A DNA stretch of 64,000 nt from Acidaminobacter hydrogenoformans DSM 2784 (GTDB taxonomy: Bacteria; Bacillota; Clostridia; Peptostreptococcales; Acidaminobacteraceae), in assembly GCF_900103005.1 (NCBI RefSeq), contig NZ_FMWL01000002.1, positions 248,001 through 312,000 on the forward strand, in the 5' to 3' direction. This document shows positions 18,986-27,433 of the stretch, piece after piece. The notes beneath the pieces are model-generated. The model did no database searches. It was given only the letters and a program-made list of their open reading frames with translations, and was not told the origin of the DNA. Position 1 is the first letter of the stretch, and each line of letters starts with the position of its first letter. A program made the position numbers and the translations under genes.

Positions 18986-19912
18986 CTACCTGCCCCTTCG
19001 CCCCCGGTTGCTGATTGGCGTCGTTCCCATAAGGATATCATTTTCAAAGGCGACGCGTTCCATGAGGATCAGCTCCTCCGCAATCTTCGTGATCCCGCGC
19101 TCATCCTCAGGTTTGTTAATGCCTTCAACATCTTGCCCAAGTTTTTTGCGGACGTGGGTGTAGTTTTTCCAAAGCATATTCTTGATCCTGGCCGGCGTCG
19201 ACGGCTTTCTCAGCATCATGAGAATCTCAAAGCGCAGCGCTTCGAGCTGTCCAGACGTCATAGGATCCTCCAGGTTCGCGATGCGGTGGCCAAAAGCCCT
19301 GGCATTGACCTGGTCCACCTCCTGACAGACAAACTTCATCCTGTGCCAAATGGCATACAGGTCCGCCTTGTTCTCAAGTGGCGCATCCTTGAGCCAGGCA
19401 AAGGCATACAGCCGCCTGCGCCAATCCCACCACCTCAGGGGGCTCTGAAGGTCCGCCGCCGGGATCAGAAAAAATGCCTCCTCAAGGAGCTTGTGGCCAA
19501 AGACTCCTGGCGGTTTCCCAAGGCGTTTGTCCCTGAGGGTCGTTCTGTAAACGCCACAGGAAGGACTGCCCTCCATGTAGATAAACGCGTCAATTCTGGC
19601 CTCTTTCAACAGCTTGATGCAAAATTCACTGCTGTTCATCAGCGACTTGGTAACTTCCCGGCCGCCTGAAGACATTACTTTTGCTTCGCCCTTCCAGACG
19701 TCGCTGCCGCTTGGACCCGTAATCCGTATGGAGTCCCTGGGTACACCCAGCCCCGCCAAAACTTCCGGACAAACCGGATGCCATATGAAATCGTTCCGCT
19801 CGCGGCCAAGAGGTTCCAGCATATCCCAGCCTTTGTTGTTGTAACGCACTTTTGAACCGTACATACAGGCACTGATACCCACTCTCAGTTTTCGTTCCAT
19901 GGTAAAGTCCAT
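18986..19912 (-). CDS. DUF523 / DUF1722 (YbgA-like) protein
   Basis: The N-terminal part (to about residue 155) matches DUF523, with ISACMYGSKVRYN near residues 13-25, PVCPEVLAGLG near 44, and a conserved MEGSPSCGVYRT stretch near 115-126. The C-terminal half resembles DUF1722/YbgA (KNMLWKNYTHVRKK). No enzyme activity is proven; the conserved cysteines suggest metal or sulfur chemistry (inference). In gamma-proteobacteria ybgA sits next to phrB, and the same pairing here, with phrB 143 bases downstream, suggests a shared pathway. The ATG at 19912 follows AGAGGTGACC; an ATG at 19999 is less likely. Confidence 0.88.
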   Translation of the reverse strand: MDFTMERKLRVGISACMYGSKVRYNNKGWDMLEPLGRERNDFIWHPVCPEVLAGLGVPRDSIRITGPSGSDVWKGEAKVMSSGGREVTKSLMNSSEFCIKLLKEARIDAFIYMEGSPSCGVYRTTLRDKRLGKPPGVFGHKLLEEAFFLIPAADLQSPLRWWDWRRRLYAFAWLKDAPLENKADLYAIWHRMKFVCQEVDQVNARAFGHRIANLEDPMTSGQLEALRFEILMMLRKPSTPARIKNMLWKNYTHVRKKLGQDVEGINKPEDERGITKIAEELILMERVAFENDILMGTTPISNRGRRGR

Positions 19913-20029
19913 AGGGTCACCTCTGTCTCTAAATTTGCTGAAGTAAAATTCCCGTGGGGAATAAGCCGAAAGTACAGGCTCAAACCACTGATACCCCATT
20001 CCTGCCGCCTCATTCAGCGTTAAGGCTTC

Positions 20030-20042
20030 TGCCGATGGTCAC
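20030..20042. repeat. Dispersed intergenic motif ACCATCGGCA, copy 3
   Basis: TGCCGATGGTCAC, reverse complement of the first 13 bases of the copy at 12853. It lies between the divergent DUF523 and plsY genes. Confidence 0.4.
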
Positions 20043-20151
20043 GTCTTCCCCGCCAAAATTTTTTCGTCAAATTTTCACCCGCCGACATAGCATTTTCATC
20101 TGGAGTACGGCCTCCGAATGTGTTAAAATTGACGGAGTCAGGAGGTGTCCT

Positions 20152-20781
20152 ATGGCTTCAGAAAGTCTGTTCGCCCTGTCGGGAATTTCACTCGCGGGGT
20201 TTGCTTTACTGGGTTACGCATTCGGTTGTATCCCATGCTCGTATCTTGCCAGCAGGATGCTTGGCCAGATTGACATCAGAAACTACGGCAGCGGCAACAC
20301 CGGTGCCACAAATGTCTATAGGGTTCTCGGAAAAAAAGCGGGCATCATTGCGTTTATTGGAGATTTTCTCAAAGGCCTGCTGCCGGCACTGATTGGGAAC
20401 GCCATTGCAGGCCAGGAGGCTGGCGCGATCGCGGCGCTGTTCGCGGTTATTGGTCACTGTTACCCTGTGACACTTAAGTTTAGAGGCGGAAAAGGTGTCG
20501 CCACTTCGGCCGGGATGATTTTTGGCACTGCGCCGCTCATTGGCGTCATCCTCATTGTCCTTCAATTCGCAATCCTCTTTGTAACGAAGTACATGTCACT
20601 GGCTTCCATCATTTCGGCGGTGCTTTTCCCTATCCTCGTCTACTTTTCAGATCCTTCGCCGGTTTACCAGATCGCTTCGATCCTAATGGGCCTGCTGGTA
20701 ATCTTCCGGCATCATTCCAACATCCGTAAGCTCTTAAAAGGCGAAGAATCCAAAATGGGCAGCAAGAAGAACAAGGCATAG
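20152..20781 (+). CDS. plsY: Glycerol-3-phosphate acyltransferase (acyl-phosphate dependent)
   Basis: Membrane enzyme that transfers an acyl group from acyl-phosphate to glycerol-3-phosphate, the first step of phospholipid synthesis. The 209-residue product has five to seven membrane segments and the family signatures GSGNTGATNVYR (near residues 45-56) and FRGGKGVAT (near 107-115). The ATG at 20152 follows AGGAGGTG (20140-20147); a longer frame from 19954 adds unrelated residues. A weak -10 (TAAAAT) lies just upstream. Confidence 0.96.
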   Translation: MASESLFALSGISLAGFALLGYAFGCIPCSYLASRMLGQIDIRNYGSGNTGATNVYRVLGKKAGIIAFIGDFLKGLLPALIGNAIAGQEAGAIAALFAVIGHCYPVTLKFRGGKGVATSAGMIFGTAPLIGVILIVLQFAILFVTKYMSLASIISAVLFPILVYFSDPSPVYQIASILMGLLVIFRHHSNIRKLLKGEESKMGSKKNKA

Positions 20782-20807
20782 GTTAAATTAAACAGAACTT
20801 TTAGACC

Positions 20808-20836
20808 TTGCCGGCGCTGTTATCTTATGGTATACT
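20808..20836 (+). promoter_or_regulatory. Promoter for the selenocysteine tRNA
   Basis: TTGCCG (20808-20813), 17-base spacer, TATACT (20831-20836), 20 bases before the mature tRNA 5' end. Confidence 0.75.
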
Positions 20837-20855
20837 TTCAAATGTGCCTTATCAC

Positions 20856-20952
20856 GGGAGTAGATGGGTGCTGGTGTGTCCTCTGGTCTTCAAAACCAGT
20901 ATGAGGAGTTCAGAGCTTCTTGGGTGGGTTCGATTCCCACGTACTCCCGCCA
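20856..20952 (+). tRNA. selC: tRNA-Sec (anticodon UCA)
   Basis: A 97-base tRNA with encoded CCA (20950-20952). The acceptor arm GGGAGTA pairs with TACTCCC, the anticodon stem CTGGT/ACCAG encloses CTTCAAA with anticodon TCA (20890-20892), the T arm is GGTGGGTTCGATTCCCAC, and there is an extra-long variable arm. Discriminator G, UCA anticodon and overall length are diagnostic of bacterial tRNA-Sec. selB, selA and selD follow on the opposite strand. Confidence 0.96.
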
Positions 20953-20964
20953 ATTTAAAATTTT

Positions 20965-21032
20965 GAAGGGGAAATGATTCGCGTCAAAAAGCTGAAAAGC
21001 TTACGCGGCGTCCATTTCCCCTTCTTTTTTTT
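20965..21032 (+). terminator. Terminator of selC
   Basis: GAAGGGGAAATG (20965-20976) pairs with CATTTCCCCTTC (21013-21024), with inner CGCGT/ACGCG and AAGCT/AGCTT pairs, followed by T8. Confidence 0.85.
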
Positions 21033-21046
21033 GCCTGGATTCTATC

Positions 21047-21922
21047 CTACTTGTTGAACACTATTTTCCAGTCCTCGTCCACCTGAACGACTTCCCACAA
21101 ATCAAAGCGACTCGTGGCAACTTCTTGGTCTGTCCGGTCAGCACTGTCGTATTTAATATACACAATCCAGGAGTCTGTAAACCCTTGAGTAAAGTGGATG
21201 GTTCTCCTGTAGCCGTTAAAGCTTTCAAAATGCCTGTCTGCAGCGACTTTAAACTCTTCATACGGATAATTTTCCTGGCTCTCAGCTGTCAAATACGTAT
21301 AGGCTAAGTCATAACGCCGGTCTGACACGGCTTCAACGAACTCAATAACGCTGCTTGAAGGGTATCTCCGTTCCTCATAGATAAAAGATCTGTTCCTGGT
21401 TAATAGCTCATAGAGGTTGGAATTTCCAATTTGTACGTCCCTGCGCCTGCCTTCAATCAAAATCTGAACCCTGTAGACGTCGTCAATTTCTGTAAAGGAA
21501 TTTACAATAGACCAAACGAACAGTTCACTCTTTTCATTCGCCACATAGCTTTGATCCAGAAAAGCTTCTGATAAATTAACATAGGCCACATTATTGCTGA
21601 CTCTTACATCCAGAATACTGACATCCCCGCTGAACAGATCCGTGTAAGCTAAATTTTTGGGTCCTTTTTGCAGCTCCTGCGCAATCGCCTCCTCCAGACG
21701 TTCCTGAGTGACTGTCACAATACGCTCTTCAATGCGAAGCTTATTCTCGTGCGGAAAATACAAATTGACCCTGACTTTCATATCAGTAGGTTTAGGCTCA
21801 ATAGCGAGCTCTGGGGGCAGGACAGCCTGCTTCAGGGCCGTGCTCGAAAAATATTGATAAAGGCTGAAAACCGTCGCAAGAAACGCGAAGCTGACCAGCA
21901 TCAAAATCAAGATTCTCTTCAT
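21047..21922 (-). CDS. GerMN-domain membrane-anchored protein
   Basis: A 291-residue protein with one N-terminal membrane segment (residues 4-25) and no lipobox cysteine, so it is likely anchored with its bulk outside. Residues about 50-165 match the GerMN domain (VRVNLYFPHENK, LEEAIAQELQKGP, VAYVNLSEAF), and the C-terminal 100 residues resemble an NTF2-like fold ending in WEVVQVDEDWKIVF. It overlaps the histidine kinase stop by four bases (ATGA), so it is probably co-translated and may modulate the kinase as YycH/YycI-type proteins do in Bacillus (inference). Confidence 0.88.
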   Translation of the reverse strand: MKRILILMLVSFAFLATVFSLYQYFSSTALKQAVLPPELAIEPKPTDMKVRVNLYFPHENKLRIEERIVTVTQERLEEAIAQELQKGPKNLAYTDLFSGDVSILDVRVSNNVAYVNLSEAFLDQSYVANEKSELFVWSIVNSFTEIDDVYRVQILIEGRRRDVQIGNSNLYELLTRNRSFIYEERRYPSSSVIEFVEAVSDRRYDLAYTYLTAESQENYPYEEFKVAADRHFESFNGYRRTIHFTQGFTDSWIVYIKYDSADRTDQEVATSRFDLWEVVQVDEDWKIVFNK

Positions 21923-23295
21923 CCACCCACCCCCTGCTGTCGAATAGGGAGGCGTACAATGAACGTTGAACCTTTATTGAGCGTGCTGCTGACTTGGATG
22001 TCCCCGCCATGAAGAGTCACAATCTGCCTTGCGATTGAAAGGCCCAGACCGCTTCCGCCGGTGGCTCTCGCCCGAGCCCTGTCAACTCTGTAAAACCGGT
22101 CAAATATTTGCGTAAGATCCTTTTCTGGAATGCCAATCCCCGTGTCCATAATAGCCACGCAAGCATCACCAAGCTCTCTGTATATGGAAATCACAACTTC
22201 GCCATGCTCCGGCGTATATTTTATCGCATTGCTCACTAAGTTAATCAGACACTGCTGAATTTTCCCCTGATCCAGATAAAACTGGATTTTGTCGCGCTCA
22301 TGAACCTCAATGCGTATAGACTTCTGATCCGCAATTGGCTTTAAACGCCTGACGACGTTATGGACCACATAATTCAAGTAAGTGATCTGGGTCTCGAGAA
22401 CCAGCTCTTCCCGCTCAAGGTCAACCAGATACAGCAAACTTTCGACAATGTGGTTGAGTCTGGTCACTTCCCCATCAATATCCTGAAGAAACTCTCTGTA
22501 AACACCTTCGTCCCAGGAAGGCTCATGAAGCAAAGTTTCAGAAATGATCTTCATGGAAGTCAGCGGCGTCCTGAGCTCATGGGAAACGTTCGAAACAAAT
22601 TTTTTGCGCTGCTCATCCACTTGGCTGATTTTCGCAGCCATATCGTTAAAAGATTCTGCCAGCTGTCCAATTTCGTCATTAGCCCCAATTTTAATGGTAA
22701 CGCCAAAATCTCCCCTTGAAAAAGACCGTACCAGTTGAATCATCTTTTCAATAGGTGACGCGATAACCTGAGCAAAGAGAAAGGCCACCATACCTGTAAA
22801 GAGAAGACCAAGCCCTGAAAGCAGGGCCACCCGCCTCAGCATCAACGAGACGTTTTCCAGCAGTTCATCTATAGAAGACGATGCCAGGAGAACCCCCATG
22901 ACCTCGTTTCTGTCCGAAATGGGCACGCCAACATACATGACATTCTCACCACTTGGAAGCTTATAAACTTGATTTGAATCGTAGCCCTGGATCGCTGACT
23001 GGACCTCAGTCAAGGTGCTGAAATCCCTGTCTGCCATTGCGTCATAGGAATCAATCAGGACTTTTCCTGTGTTGTCTAAAAGCAAGATTCTCGCATTGAT
23101 GTCGAGACTGTAATTTTTGATTAAATCCTGCAGATAAGTTCTGGTATTTTCCATCTCAATACCATAATAATTGGGCGTAATCTGGTTGGACAGAATATTG
23201 ACCTGGGTCAGGAGACTCAAATTGCGGTCTCGTATATAGGAGGTCCTCATAGTACTGCCTAAAAACGAGATGGCCAAGAGCATGGTTATAAACAT
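21919..23295 (-). CDS. Sensor histidine kinase, WalK/PhoR-like
   Basis: Membrane sensor of a two-component system. It has an extracellular region between two membrane segments, a HAMP domain after the second segment, a dimerisation helix with FVSNVSHELRTPL (phosphorylated His), and the ATPase motifs NLVSNAIKYTP, MDTGIGIP and GGSGLGLSIA. No PAS domain is evident. The ATG at 23295 removes half of the first membrane helix; codons upstream in frame encode a typical kinase start (SIRWKLVSTYLIL) but contain no ATG, GTG or TTG before a stop. The true start may be ATT near 23364, overlapping the regulator gene. Confidence 0.93.
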   Translation of the reverse strand: MFITMLLAISFLGSTMRTSYIRDRNLSLLTQVNILSNQITPNYYGIEMENTRTYLQDLIKNYSLDINARILLLDNTGKVLIDSYDAMADRDFSTLTEVQSAIQGYDSNQVYKLPSGENVMYVGVPISDRNEVMGVLLASSSIDELLENVSLMLRRVALLSGLGLLFTGMVAFLFAQVIASPIEKMIQLVRSFSRGDFGVTIKIGANDEIGQLAESFNDMAAKISQVDEQRKKFVSNVSHELRTPLTSMKIISETLLHEPSWDEGVYREFLQDIDGEVTRLNHIVESLLYLVDLEREELVLETQITYLNYVVHNVVRRLKPIADQKSIRIEVHERDKIQFYLDQGKIQQCLINLVSNAIKYTPEHGEVVISIYRELGDACVAIMDTGIGIPEKDLTQIFDRFYRVDRARARATGGSGLGLSIARQIVTLHGGDIQVSSTLNKGSTFIVRLPIRQQGVGG

Positions 23296-23344
23296 CAGGA
23301 TCAGATAGGTGGAAACAAGCTTCCAACGAATGCTGACAAAGCGT

Positions 23345-24034
23345 TTAGTTTTCTTTAAAATAATAGCCGACGCCCCATTTCGTCATGATATAACGCGGCG
23401 CAGAAGAGTTGTCTTCAATCTTTTCCCTGAGTCTGCGTATGTGGACATCCACCGTTCTCACATCCCCAAAGTATTCATAACCCCAGATCTTCTCAAGCAG
23501 CGCCTCGCGGGAAAAAATCTTGTCCCGCTCCATAATCAGAAGCAGAAGCAAATCAAATTCCTTCGCTGTCAGATTGATTTCCCTGCCCTGAATGGCAACC
23601 TTCCGCCCCAGTGTATTGATACTGAAATCTCCAACATTCAACTGACTCGTCGCAACATTTTGATCCGGGACGCTTGCGCGTCGCAAAATGGCACGGATTC
23701 TCGCCTTGAGTTCAAGGATGTTGAAGGGCTTGGTCAAATAATCATCCGCACCGTATTCCAGGCCAAGAACCTTGCTCGAATCTTCGCCTTTCGCAGTCAA
23801 CATGATGATGGGCACCATGGAAGACTCTCTGACACGCCTGCAGACCTCAAGGCCATCCATGCCCGGCAGCATCAGGTCGAGGACAATTAAATCATACTCA
23901 TTACCCATAATTTTTTCATAGGCTTCATTGCCGTCTGATGCCACTTCAACCAAATAGCCATCCTGCTCAAGACTGAACTTTAAGCCTTTCAGCAAAATTG
24001 GCTCATCATCAACCACCAACAATTTTTCGTCCAT
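23345..24034 (-). CDS. OmpR/PhoB-family response regulator, WalR-like
   Basis: A 229-residue regulator: receiver domain with acidic pocket VVDDE (residues 7-11), phospho-acceptor Asp in LIVLDLMLPGMDG near 49-61, the conserved Lys in YLTKPFN, and a C-terminal winged-helix with TAKEFDLLLLL and RTVDVHIRRLREKIE. It is close to WalR/YycF, which controls cell-wall genes in Firmicutes. It lies only 29 bases after selB, with GGGGATGGTG before the ATG, so it seems to be transcribed with the selenocysteine genes. Confidence 0.95.
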   Translation of the reverse strand: MDEKLLVVDDEPILLKGLKFSLEQDGYLVEVASDGNEAYEKIMGNEYDLIVLDLMLPGMDGLEVCRRVRESSMVPIIMLTAKGEDSSKVLGLEYGADDYLTKPFNILELKARIRAILRRASVPDQNVATSQLNVGDFSINTLGRKVAIQGREINLTAKEFDLLLLLIMERDKIFSREALLEKIWGYEYFGDVRTVDVHIRRLREKIEDNSSAPRYIMTKWGVGYYFKEN

Positions 24035-24063
24035 GCTTCACCATCCCCGTAATAAATAAGCGC

Positions 24064-25971
24064 TTAACCGTTTGATTTGCGAAGACGGCGGGCGTCTCCT
24101 TCCCGAACGGTCACTTTATTAGCGTCAAAATACTCCAAAAGCGGCACTGCGACTTTTCTGGAGGTCTCGAGCAAATCTCTGAAATCTCCGAGATTAAGCA
24201 CCGCACTCCCTTCAAAATGGGTTAACAGACGCCTTTTTGCCTCTTCAAACCACTGACGTTCCAGTGCAATAGCTTCATTGATTCTGACAAGCAGACCCTG
24301 ATCAAAGATCAAATCCACCAGATCCTTGTCCTTATTGCTGAACTGGCAGCTGGCAAGGGCATCCGGGAGATTAGGAACATTAAATCCATTTTCTTTGTAA
24401 AGCTTCACCAGCGCCTCCAGCTTGGCTTTCTGAGCTGGTGACAACGTGACTTCAAAACCCGTCATCATCACAGTGCTTCCATTAATCTTGATCAAATCTT
24501 TTTGGAGATAGAGATTCAAGACATCATCAAACAATCGTCCTTTCATGCCTGAAAAGAGTTTACTGCGAATCTCTTCCTTGGAAATGCCTGCCCGCAAAGG
24601 ATTTTTCTGATGAAAGTCGTTCAGCAGACGAAGGAGGGTTTCACCGCGCTCTTCTATGAATGCCGCATGCACAAGCTTCGAGTCGCCAACCTGGAAGGCC
24701 TCGCCCTCTTCTATCATTGTGGCCACAATAGACGCCACTTCGACCGGCGGAAGTCCAGAAGTAACCGTGAGTCCTGAAACGTCAGGGCACTGAGCGCTCT
24801 CCCTAAAAATGAGGTCTGAGATGATTTGCCTGCTGTCTCCCAAACTCCTGAGAGCCAGCTGGTCGAGGACCTCTTCCTTGAAACGCTTATGTCTGTGCGC
24901 GTTGGGGTCCAGGATAATGCCTCCCCCTATGGTCTCAAGAGGCGAATAGAATCTGATGACCACATGGTCGCCATACTTGAACGCAACCTCTTCTTCAAGA
25001 TGCAGCTGCACAAAACACGACTCCCCTGGATTCAGAACTTCTCTGTCGAGCAGGGCAACACGGCACAAAACCTCTTTGGTGCCCTGATACATCCGCACCC
25101 GCATCCAGTGATGCACGGTGCGTGTCGTCGATTCCAGAAGTTTCATAGTGGCGTCAATGATATGTGTCGTACGGAGACTGCCCGGCTTCGCGAGCACATC
25201 CCCTCTATGAAGCTCTGACTTGGTGAGTCCCGCCAGATTTACGGCGACCCTTTGTCCTGCAAAAGCCTCTTTGACTGACGCGCCGTGAACCTGAATCATC
25301 CTGACCCGGCTCATTTTTTCATTAGGATAAATTTCAACGGGATCACCCTCTTTAAGAATGCCTTCAACTAAAGTACCTGTGACCACAGTCCCATGACCTG
25401 TCATGGTGAATACCCGGTCTATAGGCAGTCTGAGGGTTTCTTGAATTTTTTTTGGCGCCACTTCTTCGAGCATATGATCGATGAGTGCTACAAGTTCAGT
25501 AAGTCCCTGTCCAGTTACTGAAGACACACTTTGCATAGGGGCATTTTCCAGGAAGCTTCCCTTCAGTTTTTCGCGAACCTCTTCCTGCACCATATCCAGC
25601 CAGTCCGGATCCACCAGATCCGCTTTTGTCAAAACGACTATGCCCTTTTTGACATCCAGCAGGGACAAAATATCCAAATGCTCCTGAGTCTGAGGCATGA
25701 CCCCTTCTTCCGCGGAAATGACCAGAAGCACGAGGTCTACACCGCTGGCGCCAGCCAGCATATTGCGGATAAAACGCTCGTGTCCGGGAACGTCAACAAT
25801 GCCCGCTCTGCGTCCACTGGGCAGATCAAAGTAAGCAAATCCCAAATCAATGGTGATGCCCCTTTTCTTTTCCTCTTCAAAACGATCCGTTTCAATGCCA
25901 GTCAGCGCCCGGATCAGGCTCGTTTTGCCATGATCTATGTGACCGGCGGTTCCTATAATGACATGTGCCAT
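24064..25971 (-). CDS. selB: Selenocysteine-specific elongation factor SelB
   Basis: GTPase that carries Sec-tRNA to UGA codons by binding the SECIS hairpin. The 635-residue product starts with [12 protein letters not shown] (P-loop, residues 7-18), then [21 protein letters not shown] and a TKAD motif, domains II and III, and a C-terminal half of repeated winged-helix domains that bind SECIS RNA. The ATG follows AAGGAG. It begins 12 bases after selA and completes a selD-selA-selB operon. Confidence 0.97.
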   Translation of the reverse strand: MAHVIIGTAGHIDHGKTSLIRALTGIETDRFEEEKKRGITIDLGFAYFDLPSGRRAGIVDVPGHERFIRNMLAGASGVDLVLLVISAEEGVMPQTQEHLDILSLLDVKKGIVVLTKADLVDPDWLDMVQEEVREKLKGSFLENAPMQSVSSVTGQGLTELVALIDHMLEEVAPKKIQETLRLPIDRVFTMTGHGTVVTGTLVEGILKEGDPVEIYPNEKMSRVRMIQVHGASVKEAFAGQRVAVNLAGLTKSELHRGDVLAKPGSLRTTHIIDATMKLLESTTRTVHHWMRVRMYQGTKEVLCRVALLDREVLNPGESCFVQLHLEEEVAFKYGDHVVIRFYSPLETIGGGIILDPNAHRHKRFKEEVLDQLALRSLGDSRQIISDLIFRESAQCPDVSGLTVTSGLPPVEVASIVATMIEEGEAFQVGDSKLVHAAFIEERGETLLRLLNDFHQKNPLRAGISKEEIRSKLFSGMKGRLFDDVLNLYLQKDLIKINGSTVMMTGFEVTLSPAQKAKLEALVKLYKENGFNVPNLPDALASCQFSNKDKDLVDLIFDQGLLVRINEAIALERQWFEEAKRRLLTHFEGSAVLNLGDFRDLLETSRKVAVPLLEYFDANKVTVREGDARRLRKSNG

Positions 25972-25983
25972 AACGAGTCTCCT

Positions 25984-27378
25984 TTATATCAGTGCTTTCA
26001 GCGCGAGGACGATTTCATCCGACTCGCCCTCCTGTATGGTCCTGAGATCAAAGATCAGACGATCTTCGACCACACGGGCGACTATCGGCAAAATCCTCGC
26101 CCGGAGGGCTTCAGCCAGTCGCTGGGTAGATGAATGAGAAGGCTTCACAGCCACTGCCCAAGTTGGCAGTTTTTCCAGAGGCAACGAGCCGCCGCCAACT
26201 TCGCTTGAAGTTTCATAAAGTGCTGTCTCATAGGCCTCGCCAAGAGCTTCGAGGCGCGACTGCAGCGCCACAGCCCGCGGCAGGATGGTCTCTTGCTGCT
26301 CTGTCAGCATGCGCAGTGTCGGTATCTCTCTGCGAACCGCCTCAGGGTCCCTGTAGAGCTTAAGGGTCGCTTCAAGCGTGCAAAGGGTCATCTTGTCGAC
26401 TCTCAAAGCCCTTGTCAATTGATTCTTTTTCATGGCGTCAATCCAGTGCTTTCTTCCAAGGATAATCCCGGCTTGTGGCCCCCCCAGCATTTTATCTCCG
26501 CTGAAGGTCACCACATCCGCACCGCCTTTCATGCTCTCAATGACGGTAGGCTCCTTCATCAGCCCAAACTGAGAAAAATCGATCAGCGAGCCGCTCCCCA
26601 GATCCTCGATCAACGGTATGCCTTTCTCTTTACAAAGACCTGCCAACGCCTCGATCTCCACTTCACTGGTGAAGCCAAGAATCCTGTAATTGCTGGTATG
26701 CACCTTCAGGACAGCAGCCGTCTGTTCGTTGATAGCCGCCGCGTAATCCCTGAGATGTGTTTTATTGGTAGTGCCAACCTCGACGAGCTCAGCACCGCTG
26801 GCACGCATGACGTCAGGCACCCTGAAGGCGCCGCCTATCTCGACGAGCTGCCCTCTTGAAACCACCACTTCTTTTCCATTGCCTATAGTCGACAAAACCA
26901 GCATCACCGCCGCCGCGTTATTGTTGACGACCAGCGCTGCCTCAGCCCCTGTCAGCTCACACAGCAGATCTTCGACATGGGAATAACGCGTCCCGCGCTT
27001 TCCTGTTTCCAAATCATACTCCAGTGTGGAATAATAACAGCTGACTTCCGTCAGGTGCTGCGCTATGGAGGGCGCTATCAGAGAGCGTCCCAAATTTGTA
27101 TGGATCACGACACCGGTGGCGTTGATAACACGTTTTAAATGAAAGCCATTGCGCCGCTTGACTTCATCTGATATCTTTTTGAACAAGGCGCTGAGGTCCA
27201 GACTTTCAGGCAGCTCAGATTCCTCACAAGCGACCAGCTCCTGCCTGAGAGACGACAGCGCCTCCCGGACGACTTCCAGGACCAGGCTCCTGGGCGCGCT
27301 TTCGAGCAGTCCTGCAATGCGTTCCTCAGCGATTAAGTCATCTACCTTTGGGATCGCGCGAAGCAAATTTTTTCTCAC
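25984..27378 (-). CDS. selA: L-seryl-tRNA(Sec) selenium transferase
   Basis: PLP enzyme that converts Ser-tRNA(Sec) to Sec-tRNA(Sec) with selenophosphate. The 464-residue product has the N-terminal tRNA-binding domain (LLRAIPKVDDL), the core INATGVVIHTNLGRS near residues 85-99, and the PLP lysine in SFSGDKMLGGPQAG (Lys near 296). A GTG at 27378 has GAGG eight bases upstream and is preferred over a GTG three codons earlier. It is 55 bases after selD and 12 bases before selB. Confidence 0.97.
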   Translation of the reverse strand: MRKNLLRAIPKVDDLIAEERIAGLLESAPRSLVLEVVREALSSLRQELVACEESELPESLDLSALFKKISDEVKRRNGFHLKRVINATGVVIHTNLGRSLIAPSIAQHLTEVSCYYSTLEYDLETGKRGTRYSHVEDLLCELTGAEAALVVNNNAAAVMLVLSTIGNGKEVVVSRGQLVEIGGAFRVPDVMRASGAELVEVGTTNKTHLRDYAAAINEQTAAVLKVHTSNYRILGFTSEVEIEALAGLCKEKGIPLIEDLGSGSLIDFSQFGLMKEPTVIESMKGGADVVTFSGDKMLGGPQAGIILGRKHWIDAMKKNQLTRALRVDKMTLCTLEATLKLYRDPEAVRREIPTLRMLTEQQETILPRAVALQSRLEALGEAYETALYETSSEVGGGSLPLEKLPTWAVAVKPSHSSTQRLAEALRARILPIVARVVEDRLIFDLRTIQEGESDEIVLALKALI

Positions 27379-27433
27379 AAAAGACACCTCGTTTACAGTC
27401 TATTTTATAAAGCTATCCGAAGAAAGTCGCTGC

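Noticed and set aside
19954-20151. N-terminal extension of PlsY
   Set aside because: It contains a dispersed repeat and low-similarity sequence; AGGAGGTG precedes the ATG at 20152.
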